Shown here piece by piece: positions 51,684 to 59,860 of a stretch of DNA of 64,000 nt. Position 1 is the first letter of the stretch; the number at the start of each line of letters is the position of its first letter. The position numbers and the translations under genes were made by a program. The stretch comes from Pandoraea norimbergensis (GTDB taxonomy: Bacteria; Pseudomonadota; Gammaproteobacteria; Burkholderiales; Burkholderiaceae), in the NCBI RefSeq assembly GCF_001465545.3, contig NZ_CP013480.3, positions 3,782,001-3,846,000 of the forward strand. The letters are read 5' to 3'. A model generated the notes under the pieces. The model searched no databases. It was not told the DNA's origin and was given only the letters and a program-made list of their open reading frames with translations.

Positions 51684-51698
51684 GATTGAGAATCAATC
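51684..51698 (-). promoter_or_regulatory. Fur-box-like palindrome upstream of the receptor gene
   Basis: GATTGA-GAA-TCAATC is a perfect 6+6 bp inverted repeat, 18 bases before the ATG at 51666. Its core, TTGAGAATCAA, resembles half-sites of the Fur consensus, as expected for an iron-regulated receptor. Assigned by appearance only. Confidence 0.45.
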
Positions 51699-51804
51699 CC
51701 GCTATCGTGCCGAGGCGCAAACGAATGCACTCGCGCTTGCATCACCAACACTGGCGATTGCGTCACAAATACCCCCGGTCGCTCGCACTTCCGGACGTCG
51801 CACA

Positions 51805-51849
51805 CGTCAAAGCGCCGCGCACCGAAGGACGGTGTGCGGCGCTTTGACG
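51805..51849 (-). terminator. strong hairpin after the AraC regulator gene
   Basis: The arms are about 20 bp with one G-T pair (CGTCAAAGCGCCGC...GCGGCGCTTTGACG) around the loop AAGGA. It lies 24 bases beyond the regulator stop and separates it from the receptor transcript. Confidence 0.75.
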
Positions 51850-51872
51850 TCGGGTTATTCGCGCGTGGACGG

Positions 51873-52976
51873 CTACACGCCCTCGCGCGTCAGCGTGTGC
51901 GGCAGCATGCCGAAGCGCGCGCGGAAGGTTTTCGAGAAGTGGGAGTCGGTATAGCCGCACTGCCACGCCGCTTCGCTCACGCTGATGCGGCGGGCGCTGA
52001 GCAGGGCAAACGCTTGCGTCAGACGTCGCTCGCGAACGTAGCCGTGCACGGTGGTGCCGAATTGCTCGCGAAACCCTTCGCATAGTTTGTTGACGTTGAT
52101 GCCGACGGTGCGTGCCAGTTGCGGCAGCGACGGGGGTGTCTGCAATTGCGCGTCGAGCAACTCTCGGGCAGCGAGCAAGGCTTTGCGCAGCGTTACCTGA
52201 CGCGCGGATTCCCCCTTCGCCGGCGTTGCTGCGGTTGGCTGGAAAGCCGCGCAGCGCGCCAGCGCTTCGAAGGTTTGCGCGACTAGCGCCAGACGCTGCC
52301 ACGGCGCATCGACATCGGGTGACGACGACATCGTCGAGGTGCGGTCGGCGTCGTCACTCTCCGGCGTCGATGCCATGGCACTCGCCCAGCGCCATTCGTC
52401 GGCATTCATCGCGCGCGTCAGCACCGCGCTGTCTCCCGCCCAATCGCCCATCACGCGTGATTCATTCGGGTGGTGACGGTGGCTGGCGCCATGTGCCGCG
52501 TCGCGCCATCGATGTGTCAGGGCGTTCGCATCGAGACCGCATGTCGCGCGCAGATAGTCTTCGGACAACCGCAGGCTGCAATACCGCAACGCCCCCGCGT
52601 GGCGATACACATTGTCGATATCGAACGACGCCGCACCAAAGCACACGTTGACGCTGGCCGCGCCCGCCGTGAGCAACGGCTCGCCGCAAGCGCCCCACTG
52701 CAACGTGCCATCGAGCAGGAAAACGATTTTGATGTCGCCCGCCGCCAGCGATTCACGAACGGACTCGCCAGCACTCGCATGCTGAACGCCTTTCGAAAGC
52801 GACAATCCATCGAGATCGAACGAGCGGTGCCACGGCGCTAATGCGTGCGACATGTGGGAATCGTGCGAATCATGCGAATCGCGTGGCATGCCGGAGCACA
52901 TCGCGCTTCGGACGGCGCTTCGGCCAGAAACCTCTTCACCTGCCACCCGTGCTCGCGACATCGTCGTTTCCGTCAT
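51873..52976 (-). CDS. AraC-family regulator, PchR-like
   Basis: 367 residues from the ATG at 52976. The C-terminal AraC DNA-binding domain (about 270-365) has both HTH motifs: LPQLARTVGINVNKLCEGFREQ-like and SVSEAAWQCGYTDSHFSKTF. The N-terminal half resembles the siderophore-sensing domain of PchR/AlcR regulators (IKIVFLLDGTLQWG). Two stretches look disordered, including three DSH units near residue 30. It most likely activates the adjacent receptor when the ferric siderophore enters the cytoplasm. Its start codon lies inside a 41-bp near-palindrome. Confidence 0.9.
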   Translation of the reverse strand: MTETTMSRARVAGEEVSGRSAVRSAMCSGMPRDSHDSHDSHMSHALAPWHRSFDLDGLSLSKGVQHASAGESVRESLAAGDIKIVFLLDGTLQWGACGEPLLTAGAASVNVCFGAASFDIDNVYRHAGALRYCSLRLSEDYLRATCGLDANALTHRWRDAAHGASHRHHPNESRVMGDWAGDSAVLTRAMNADEWRWASAMASTPESDDADRTSTMSSSPDVDAPWQRLALVAQTFEALARCAAFQPTAATPAKGESARQVTLRKALLAARELLDAQLQTPPSLPQLARTVGINVNKLCEGFREQFGTTVHGYVRERRLTQAFALLSARRISVSEAAWQCGYTDSHFSKTFRARFGMLPHTLTREGV

Positions 52977-53011
52977 CAAATGTTAATGAGACACATTATC
53001 ATTTGATGACG
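52971..53011. promoter_or_regulatory. 41-bp near-perfect palindrome at the AraC regulator start, Fur-box-like
   Basis: Around centre 52991, 18 of 20 base pairs are symmetrical: CGTCATCAAATG on one side and CATTTGATGACG on the other, with TAATG/CATTA inside. The AT-rich core (AATGATAATG ... CATTAACATT) resembles tandem Fur half-sites. It covers the ATG of the regulator, so binding here would block its own expression. Confidence 0.65.
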
Positions 53012-53057
53012 AAACTAAGGCAATCCAGTCATCGCGCTTTCGCATGACGCGGGAACG

Positions 53058-53963
53058 TCAGACCACCGGCGCTCCCTGCGCTTCCGACACGTATTCCCGC
53101 ATGACCTTCAGGAACGCTTCGCGCGCCGGATGCACATCCACGCCGCGATGCCGGACGAAGAAATTGGGCACGGCGGCCAGATCGTCCAGCGCGTGGCCGA
53201 CGATGGCGGCCTCCTGCCGGTAACGCAGATACACGCCGCGTGGCACCAGCGAGTAACCGACACCCGCGCCCACGCACGCCACGATCGTTGCGTAGCTGCC
53301 GTAGCTCAGAATGCGTCCCGGCGTGACGGTGTTCGCCGCCAGCCATTGCTCCATCGTGGCGCGGTATGGGCACCCCGGCGGCCACATCAGCAGCGTGGCG
53401 CCTGCCAGATCTGCCGCTTCGTGCACCGTGTCGGCTCGCGCGGGCGCGACCAGCACGATCGGCTCGCGATAGATTTCATCAGCCACCACCACCGCTTGCG
53501 CCTGCGCTTCCAGACACGCCGTGCCCGCGATCAGCGCCGCGTCCACGCGGCCATGCTGAATCTCATCTAGCAGGTTGAGCGAGGTATCGGTCACCAGATT
53601 CAACCGCACCTTCGGATACGCCGCGTGAAAGCGCGCCAGCACCGCCGGCAAGCGCGACGTCGCCGACGATTCGATCGCGCCCAGCGAGAAGTCGCCCGAC
53701 GGTTCGCTCGACGGATTCAACGCCGCGCTCGCCTCGCGCGAGAGCGCCAGAATCCGGTCGGCGTAGCCCAGCAAGGTGCGTCCGCTCGGTGTCAGTTGCA
53801 GACGCCGCCCCTGCCGGTGGAACAGCTTCACGCCCACCGTGTGTTCCAGCGAGCGGATGCGGGCCGTCACGTTCGACTGCACACAGTGCAAGGCTTCGGC
53901 GGCGCCCAGCACACTGCCCTCGTCGACGATGGCCTTGAAGGTCTGAAGTTGCAGGAAATCCAT
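53058..53963 (-). CDS. LysR-family transcriptional regulator
   Basis: 301 residues. The N-terminal winged HTH is typical: LQTFKAIVDEGSVLGAAEAL, then QSNVTARIRSLEHTVGVKLFHRQGR. The effector-binding domain (about 90-295) follows. It is divergent from the small DUF1127 gene, with a candidate binding palindrome in the shared 227-base region, so that gene is a plausible target. The effector is unknown. It lies 81 bases beyond the AraC gene start. Confidence 0.92.
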   Translation of the reverse strand: MDFLQLQTFKAIVDEGSVLGAAEALHCVQSNVTARIRSLEHTVGVKLFHRQGRRLQLTPSGRTLLGYADRILALSREASAALNPSSEPSGDFSLGAIESSATSRLPAVLARFHAAYPKVRLNLVTDTSLNLLDEIQHGRVDAALIAGTACLEAQAQAVVVADEIYREPIVLVAPARADTVHEAADLAGATLLMWPPGCPYRATMEQWLAANTVTPGRILSYGSYATIVACVGAGVGYSLVPRGVYLRYRQEAAIVGHALDDLAAVPNFFVRHRGVDVHPAREAFLKVMREYVSEAQGAPVV

Positions 53964-54044
53964 GGTGCCGGGCTCGTTGAGTGATCAGGTGGTGTGCCGT
54001 CGCGCGCCGCGGCCAAAACATCTGACCCTCATTGCGCGTCGACA

Positions 54045-54061
54045 CTTCAATAATAGTGAAG
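54045..54061. promoter_or_regulatory. candidate LysR binding palindrome
   Basis: CTTCA-ATAATAG-TGAAG is an inverted repeat with an AT-rich centre, 82 bases before the lysR ATG. A further TTCAC at 54078-54082 forms a wider partner of GTGAA. This fits the general shape of LysR-type operators. Not proven. Confidence 0.4.
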
Positions 54062-54190
54062 AAATCATACTCAACATTTCACTTTTTTAGTACCGGCGGA
54101 AAGCATAAGCTTCGGGTTATCCCTAGTGCGTTGCCGCCACAGCATCCCGCCACTGGCACTGCGTAACGCCCCTGAAAAGGAAGTCACATC

Positions 54191-54427
54191 ATGTTCCGCC
54201 CGCTGTCTGCCGCTAATGCCGCTAATGCCGCCAATGCCCGCGTGCCGTCTGCCGTGCTCGTGCAGACCACCCCGCTGAGCCTCTTCTTCCGCACCGTCGA
54301 TCAGTGGCGCGTGCGTTACGAGCAAGGGCTGCAAGCCGAAGCCCTCGCCGCACTCGACGACGCCACGCTCGCCGACATCGGTTATGCCCGCGACGCGTTC
54401 GGCCTGCGCCATACGTCGGTGCGCTGA
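54191..54427 (+). CDS. DUF1127 (YjiS-like) small protein
   Basis: 78 residues from the ATG at 54191, with an AAAAGGAAG ribosome-binding site. The second half carries the DUF1127 pattern, ending EALAALDDATLADIGYARDAFG, an Arg/Ala-rich amphipathic region found in many small proteobacterial proteins. Some family members bind RNA or affect phosphate and envelope stress; no role can be assigned here. The N-terminus contains ANAANAANA. It is divergent from the LysR gene. Confidence 0.8.
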   Translation: MFRPLSAANAANAANARVPSAVLVQTTPLSLFFRTVDQWRVRYEQGLQAEALAALDDATLADIGYARDAFGLRHTSVR

Positions 54428-54470
54428 GCCGTTGCCGTCAAGGCAGGTGGAATGCGTCGATAGTCGCCAA

Positions 54471-54491
54471 AAGGCCCCGGATTGGGGCCTT
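54471..54491 (+). terminator. hairpin between the DUF1127 gene and prfB
   Basis: A perfect 8-bp stem, AAGGCCCC/GGGGCCTT, with loop GGATT, followed by a weak pyrimidine run. It is likely the end of the DUF1127 transcript. A TATAAT (54500-54505) just after it could start the prfB-lysS transcript, but no good -35 box accompanies it. Confidence 0.6.
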
Positions 54492-54540
54492 CGCTGCGTT
54501 ATAATCGCGGTTTTCACCGAATTCGCACCTGTCATCACAC

Positions 54541-55645
54541 ATGGAAGCCGAACGCCTAAACGCACTTGAATCCCTCCTCGCCGACCTGCGCACCCGCGTC
54601 GGCGAGCTCAGGGGGTATCTTTGACTTCGATGTCAAACAAGCCCGCCTGATTGAAGTCAACAAAGAACTCGAAGATCCGAACATCTGGAACGATTCCAAG
54701 CGTGCGCAAGCACTCGGCAAGGAAAAGAAGGCGCTCGACAGCATCGTCACCAACCTGACTGAGCTCGACGCTGGCCTTTCCGATACGCAGGAATTGTTCG
54801 ACATGGCCCGCGAAGAAGGCGACGAAGACTCGCTGGTGGCGCTGGAGAGCGACACGCAGGTGCTCGCCGCCCGTGTGGGCGACATGGAGTTCCGCCGGAT
54901 GTTCAACAACCCAGCCGACCCGAACAACGCCTTCATCGACATTCAGGCCGGCGCCGGCGGCACCGAAGCCAACGACTGGGCCGGCATGCTGCTGCGCCAG
55001 TACCTGCGCTACTGCGAACGCAAGGGCTTCAAGGCCGAAGTGCTCGAAGTGTCGGACGGCGACGTCGCCGGCATCAAGAGCGCCTCGCTGAAAGTCACCG
55101 GCGATTACGCTTACGGCTATCTGCGTACCGAAACTGGCGTGCACCGCTTGGTGCGCAAGTCGCCGTTCGACTCGTCGGGCGGCCGCCACACGTCGTTTGC
55201 CAGCCTGTTCGTGTACCCGGAAGTGGATGATTCGATCGAGATCGACATCAACCCCGCCGACGTGCGTACCGACACGTACCGCGCCTCGGGCGCGGGCGGT
55301 CAGCACATCAACAAGACCGACTCCGCCGTGCGTCTGACGCACATCCCGACCGGCATCGTCGTGGCCTGCCAGAACGATCGTTCGCAGCACCGCAACCGCG
55401 CCGAAGCCTGGGACATGCTCCGCTCGCGCCTGTTCGAACACGAGATGCGCAAGCGTCGCGCCGAACAAGACAAGCTGGAGTCGAGCAAGACCGATGTGGG
55501 CTGGGGCCATCAGATTCGCTCGTACGTGCTCGATCAGTCGCGCGTCAAAGACCTGCGCACGAGCGTGGAAACCGGCAATACCGGCAAGGTGCTCGACGGC
55601 GATCTGGACGACTTCATCTCCGCGAGTCTCAAGCAGGGAGTGTAA
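54541..55645 (+). CDS. prfB: peptide chain release factor 2, expressed by programmed +1 frameshift
   Basis: 367 residues after frameshifting. Codons 1-27 ([17 protein letters not shown]...) are in one frame and end at CTT TGA (54619-54624). Decoding slips by one base, continues at GAC (54623) and runs to the TAA at 55645. RF2 recognises UGA and UAA; the tripeptide-like SPF region and the peptidyl-hydrolysis GGQ (AGGQHIN) are present. Shortage of RF2 favours the shift, so the protein controls its own level. It heads the group with an Ivy gene and lysS; prfB-lysS adjacency is widespread. Confidence 0.97.
54610..54625 (+). promoter_or_regulatory. RF2 programmed frameshift signal
   Basis: AGGGGG (an internal Shine-Dalgarno-like sequence), TAT, then CTT TGA C: spacing and slippery site match the canonical prfB signal. 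Confidence 0.97.
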
Positions 55646-55648
55646 GGA

Positions 55649-56128
55649 ATGGCGTTTGTCCGCACGCTAGCCGTGTGGGTGGTCGGTGCGTTGTGTCTGC
55701 AACGCGCTGCCATGGCGGGCCCGGCCAGTACACCGGGCGCGCCGGGTCCAAGCCCCGACACGGGGCCGTATCTGCACGAATTACTCAAGCGTCCGGATTT
55801 TTCGGGCGCCTATACGCGCATCGTGACGCCGCGCAACCTGCCGACGTGGGTGCGCCAGGGTGGTACGTCGACACCGTCGCAACGCGTGACGGTGGCCGGC
55901 AAGCCTTGGCTGCTCGTGCAGAGTTGCAAGCCGCACGACTGCCCGAGCGAGTATGTCCATATTTTGTACGAACCGCGCTCGCAGTCGATCGCGGCGCTGT
56001 TTGTGCGTGATCCGAGTGCTGCCGCCAATGCCGGCGTGCATCAGGATCGCACCGAACTGATCTGGCTGGGCTCACCTGACGGCTCGCTCAAAAACGCCCT
56101 GCTCCACACGCTGCGCTTTACCGAATAA
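55649..56128 (+). CDS. Ivy-type inhibitor of vertebrate (C-type) lysozyme
   Basis: 159 residues with a signal peptide (about 1-23, cut near AMAG), so periplasmic. The family hallmark loop CKPHDC (Cys93-Cys98) is exact; in E. coli Ivy its histidine enters the lysozyme active site and the cysteines form a disulfide. The C-terminal LKNALLHTL also fits. It should protect peptidoglycan from host lysozyme or restrain the cell's own lytic enzymes. It starts 3 bases after the prfB stop, an unusual place for this gene. Confidence 0.88.
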   Translation: MAFVRTLAVWVVGALCLQRAAMAGPASTPGAPGPSPDTGPYLHELLKRPDFSGAYTRIVTPRNLPTWVRQGGTSTPSQRVTVAGKPWLLVQSCKPHDCPSEYVHILYEPRSQSIAALFVRDPSAAANAGVHQDRTELIWLGSPDGSLKNALLHTLRFTE

Positions 56129-56144
56129 CCTCATCGTTCGCACC

Positions 56145-57683
56145 ATGACCGATCAAAACACTCCGGCCCAAGACCAGGCCAACGACGCCCCGCAAGACGA
56201 CAACAAGCTCATCGCGGAACGTCGCGAGAAACTTCAGGCACTGCGTGCCGAGGGCGTCGCCTTCCCGAACGATTTCCGCCCTGAGCAGCACGCCGGTGAT
56301 TTGCAGGCGCGCTACGTGGACGCGCAGAACGACGTTCTCGAAGCCGAACCCGTCGCCGTGTCGGTGGCCGGTCGCATGATGCTCAAGCGCGTGATGGGCA
56401 AGGCCGCCTTCGCGACCGTGCAGGACAGCAGCGGGCAGATCCAGTTCTTCATCAGCCGCGACGACGTCGGCGTCGATTCGATGACCGCCTTCAAGGGCTG
56501 GGACATCGGCGACATCATCGCCGCACGCGGCACGCTGTTCCGCACCCGCACCGGCGAACTGTCGGTCAAGGTCACGGAGCTGCGACTGCTCGCCAAGGCG
56601 CTGCGTCCGCTGCCGGACAAGTTCCACGGTCTGTCGGATCAGGAAACCAAGTACCGTCAGCGCTACGTCGACCTGATCACCTCGCCCGAGACGCGCAACA
56701 CGTTCCGCGCGCGCGCCAAGGCCATCGCATCGATTCGCCAGTACATGACCGATGCCGAGTTCATGGAAGTCGAAACGCCGATGCTGCACCCGATTCCGGG
56801 GGGCGCCGCCGCCAAGCCGTTCATCACGCATCACAACGCGCTCGACATGCAGATGTACCTGCGTATTGCGCCGGAACTGTATCTGAAGCGCCTGATCGTC
56901 GGCGGCTTCGAGCGTGTGTTCGAAATCAACCGTAACTTCCGTAATGAAGGCGTGTCGCCGCGCCACAATCCGGAATTCACGATGATGGAGTTCTATGCGG
57001 CCTACACGGATTACCGTTGGCTGATGGACTTCACCGAGTCGCTTATCCGCCGCGCCGCCATTGATTCGCTCGGCACCGCGACCATCCAGTATCAGGGTCG
57101 CGAGCTGGATCTGGCCAAGCCGTTCCATCGTCTGACGATCGTCGAAGCGATTCGCAAGTACGCGCCGGAGTACACCGACGCGCAACTGGCCGATATCGAG
57201 TTCGTGCGTGGTGCACTGGTCAAGTACGGCGTGAAGGTCGACGCACCGCAGTTCAAGCACGCCGGTCTGGGCGCGCTGCAACTGGCGCTGTTCGAAGAGA
57301 CGGCCGAGAGCCAGCTCTGGGAGCCGACGTTCATCATCGACTACCCGGTGGAAGTCTCGCCGCTCGCACGCGCATCGGATACGGTGCCGGGCATCACCGA
57401 GCGCTTCGAGCTGTTCATGACGGGCCGCGAAATCGCCAACGGCTTCTCGGAGTTGAACGATCCGGAAGATCAGGCCGCACGCTTCCGTGCGCAGGTCGAG
57501 CAGAAGGATGCCGGCGACGAAGAAGCCATGTACTACGACGCCGACTACATCCGCGCACTCGAGTACGGCATGCCCCCGACGGGCGGCTGCGGTATCGGTA
57601 TCGATCGCCTGATCATGCTGCTGACCGATAGCCCGAACATTCGCGACGTGCTGCTGTTCCCGCACCTGCGCCGCGAAGACTAA
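56145..57683 (+). CDS. lysS: lysyl-tRNA synthetase, class II
   Basis: 512 residues. The N-terminal OB-fold anticodon domain (about 60-170) is followed by the class II catalytic core with motif 2 [20 protein letters not shown] and motif 3 [13 protein letters not shown]. The typical [11 protein letters not shown] is present. The start at 56145 gives the acidic Gln/Asp-rich tail common in beta-proteobacteria. A strong terminator follows. Confidence 0.97.
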   Translation: MTDQNTPAQDQANDAPQDDNKLIAERREKLQALRAEGVAFPNDFRPEQHAGDLQARYVDAQNDVLEAEPVAVSVAGRMMLKRVMGKAAFATVQDSSGQIQFFISRDDVGVDSMTAFKGWDIGDIIAARGTLFRTRTGELSVKVTELRLLAKALRPLPDKFHGLSDQETKYRQRYVDLITSPETRNTFRARAKAIASIRQYMTDAEFMEVETPMLHPIPGGAAAKPFITHHNALDMQMYLRIAPELYLKRLIVGGFERVFEINRNFRNEGVSPRHNPEFTMMEFYAAYTDYRWLMDFTESLIRRAAIDSLGTATIQYQGRELDLAKPFHRLTIVEAIRKYAPEYTDAQLADIEFVRGALVKYGVKVDAPQFKHAGLGALQLALFEETAESQLWEPTFIIDYPVEVSPLARASDTVPGITERFELFMTGREIANGFSELNDPEDQAARFRAQVEQKDAGDEEAMYYDADYIRALEYGMPPTGGCGIGIDRLIMLLTDSPNIRDVLLFPHLRRED

Positions 57684-57724
57684 GCGCCTCGACCTTTCGA
57701 GCCGCTTGGCCGGATGGTTGAATG

Positions 57725-57759
57725 AAAATGCCGCAGCGAAAAAAGCTGCGGCATTTTTT
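57725..57759 (+). terminator. intrinsic terminator of lysS
   Basis: The stem AAAATGCCGCAGC/GCTGCGGCATTTT with loop GAAAAAA and a T6 end lies 41 bases after the lysS stop. The symmetry lets it also serve the convergent gene that ends at 57783. Confidence 0.9.
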
Positions 57760-57782
57760 ATGCTGTCGTGTGGTGATGCGAC

Positions 57783-58790
57783 TCAAGAAGAAGAGGACGA
57801 AGGCGGCGCATCGGTTGTCGTGCGTTCGCGGCATGCGTTGGCGTGCAACGTGAGCGCATCACGCCCGGGGTGCCGGGCGTCCGCAGCGCGCCACCAGTCT
57901 CCCGGGCAGCGACGCTCGAAAACCGACGTGTCGATGGCAGGCACCGGCGCGCCGCCCTCACCCGCGCGCGGCGCGACACGCGTCACATTCGTCAGGCAGT
58001 TGGAAAATCCCGCCGCGTGGCTATGCAACGACAGTATCCGGGCCACACCGCTCGCCGTGATGAGCTTTGACGGGTCGACGGGCAAGCGATCGATGATGTC
58101 GCGTCCGGCCGCGCGAAACAGTGCCGGGTTCGGGTTGTCGTGCCATGCGCCTTCATCGACCTGCGTCAGCCGGTTCCAGGTGGGCATGAGTACCCACCAG
58201 CCCAGGTCATACTCCAGCGCCGCCATGGTGCCCGGTTGGTAGCCGTCGCGGCGCAGATAGATCGAGGGAATCGACATTGACTCGGCCGTGCGAAATTCGC
58301 TTTCCAATGTGCGGTTGACGCCCTGCCCCAACCCCTCGTCGCGCCCGCTCGATGTTTGCGCCTCTTCGGTCGCAGCGATGCCCAGACACGCCATCCGCCG
58401 CTCCAGCGCCTCGACAAGCGGCTCGCCGTCGATGCCGTTCGGGCACCCGTCCGTTGACGCCAACACATCCAGCAGTTCGACCCAGAACGCGCCAGCCTTG
58501 TGTTCGGACAAAAAGCCGATGCGGTCAGGCTCGGAATGCAGATGCATGATCGTGCGGCCGTCCGACTGTACGTCTGCGGGGGCCCGCGTGGGCAACCACG
58601 TCGCACAGTCGTCATGGCGTAGAACAGGTTCGATGTGTGCGTCAGGCGCCACGCGAACGTCGGTAAGATCGTCGGCAAAGACCACGCGTGGGGTGTCGGA
58701 CATCGCAACCCACGCACCAGCGATCACCGTGGTCAGCGACGACGCGGACAGCGCCGACGCCGACATTCCTGAAGGGCTCAGAGCAGGCAT
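57783..58790 (-). CDS. protein of unknown function
   Basis: 335 residues from the ATG at 58790 (AGGAG six bases upstream). I do not recognise the family. There is no signal peptide or membrane helix. The N-terminus is Ser/Ala-rich (SPSGMSASALSASSL), as in some type III-secreted proteins, but no secretion genes are nearby. Middle stretches such as LRRDGYQPGTMAALEYDLGW look globular, with many Trp and His. It ends in Thr/Pro/Ser5. It lies 119 bases beyond the start of a second unknown gene on the same strand, and the two may form a unit. Confidence 0.65.
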   Translation of the reverse strand: MPALSPSGMSASALSASSLTTVIAGAWVAMSDTPRVVFADDLTDVRVAPDAHIEPVLRHDDCATWLPTRAPADVQSDGRTIMHLHSEPDRIGFLSEHKAGAFWVELLDVLASTDGCPNGIDGEPLVEALERRMACLGIAATEEAQTSSGRDEGLGQGVNRTLESEFRTAESMSIPSIYLRRDGYQPGTMAALEYDLGWWVLMPTWNRLTQVDEGAWHDNPNPALFRAAGRDIIDRLPVDPSKLITASGVARILSLHSHAAGFSNCLTNVTRVAPRAGEGGAPVPAIDTSVFERRCPGDWWRAADARHPGRDALTLHANACRERTTTDAPPSSSSS

Positions 58791-58909
58791 GTGTTTCTCC
58801 TGTAGCGGCATCGAATTGTGCCGCCAAGGAGTCTAGAATTCTGCGCACTCTGCGTTATCGCGTACCTGAGCGGCGTTACGCGAAACGTGAACACGCCCCC
58901 GCGAGAGGC

Positions 58910-59536
58910 TCAGAAGACCGGAACGCCGCGATACGCGGACGGCCAGCCGCCATCCAGTCGCAGCCACGTGCGAGAGATGGGATGAATCGAGCCGTTCGAC
59001 GATTCCTCCACCAACTGGCGCAGCGCGAGTGACGACAGCGTCTTTTCATCGGTCGGAAATGCCACGAGGAATGTGCGGTTCACCGCCACCGCAGCGAATT
59101 CGCGCACGCCGAAGTGCGCCACCATCGACTGATAGAGATTGCCGAGTACCAAGGCGCCCGCCGGTGCCATCCAGTTGCCGCGCGAGCCCCCGAAATGTGT
59201 GCCGTCATCGAGGCACGCAATGCCGAATTCGAAGTGACGAGAATTCCACGCGCGCGACAGATTCGACGCTGCATGCGCAAACGCATCTTCGAACGTCATA
59301 CCGGCCGCCGCCAGATCGCTGCCTTGCAAACGGCGCAGGCCCTGAGGGCCATCCATCACCAGCGTGAGGAAAACGTCGTCGGAAAACGGTTCGCTGACGT
59401 CCCCGCCCGGGTCGCACGCATCTACCCAATCACCGGGCACGACGTACGGATAGAGATGAAGTTGATTCGCGCTGTCCAGCGGCGCGTCCAGCAGTGGCAA
59501 GGTATCGGTCATGAGTCGCGTCGAGATCTGTTTCAT
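58910..59536 (-). CDS. DUF1444-like protein
   Basis: 208 residues. The pattern AFAHAASNLSRAW, then LVLGNLYQSMV, VAVNRTFLVAFPTDEK and IHPISRTWLR resembles the DUF1444 (YtpQ) family: a conserved A-x-x-NL helix, a later strand ending in a proline-containing loop, and a terminal PIS segment. The family has no settled function. It has no signal peptide. The start at 59536 lacks a strong ribosome-binding site; a second ATG at 59512 is possible. The assignment is by pattern memory and should be checked by profile search. Confidence 0.6.
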   Translation of the reverse strand: MKQISTRLMTDTLPLLDAPLDSANQLHLYPYVVPGDWVDACDPGGDVSEPFSDDVFLTLVMDGPQGLRRLQGSDLAAAGMTFEDAFAHAASNLSRAWNSRHFEFGIACLDDGTHFGGSRGNWMAPAGALVLGNLYQSMVAHFGVREFAAVAVNRTFLVAFPTDEKTLSSLALRQLVEESSNGSIHPISRTWLRLDGGWPSAYRGVPVF

Positions 59537-59860
59537 TTGTTAGGACGTTCCGGTGCACGACAAGTGCCCGGAATAGGACACATCCGAAAAATCCCCTGTA
59601 TTTCATTGACTTACATCATCACATACGCACCGTGCGGGTGGTCCACCATGCGAAACATCTTACATCGCGTTACAAAATGAAACGGTTGCCGCGCTTGCCG
59701 TGACGGACACTTCCGACATGCGAGATCACTCGATGCGCACCGTGAACGCTAACACGGTGTCATCCGGATGCAGCGGATTCCGATGCATTCACCGCCCGGG
59801 AAAGAGAAAGGGTCGGACAGCCCGGTGGCTCGCCACCAACCACACGATGGAGAAAACAAC
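59537..59860. other. 324-base divergent intergenic region with hairpins
   Basis: It is AT-richer than its surroundings around 59580-59680, where the divergent promoters probably lie. Two inverted repeats fall toward the glycine-zipper gene: CACCGTG/CACGGTG (59738-59759, 8-base loop) and GGTGGC/GCCACC (59824-59837). The second lies about 13 bases before the GGAG ribosome-binding site and could influence translation. No gene seen. Confidence 0.5.
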
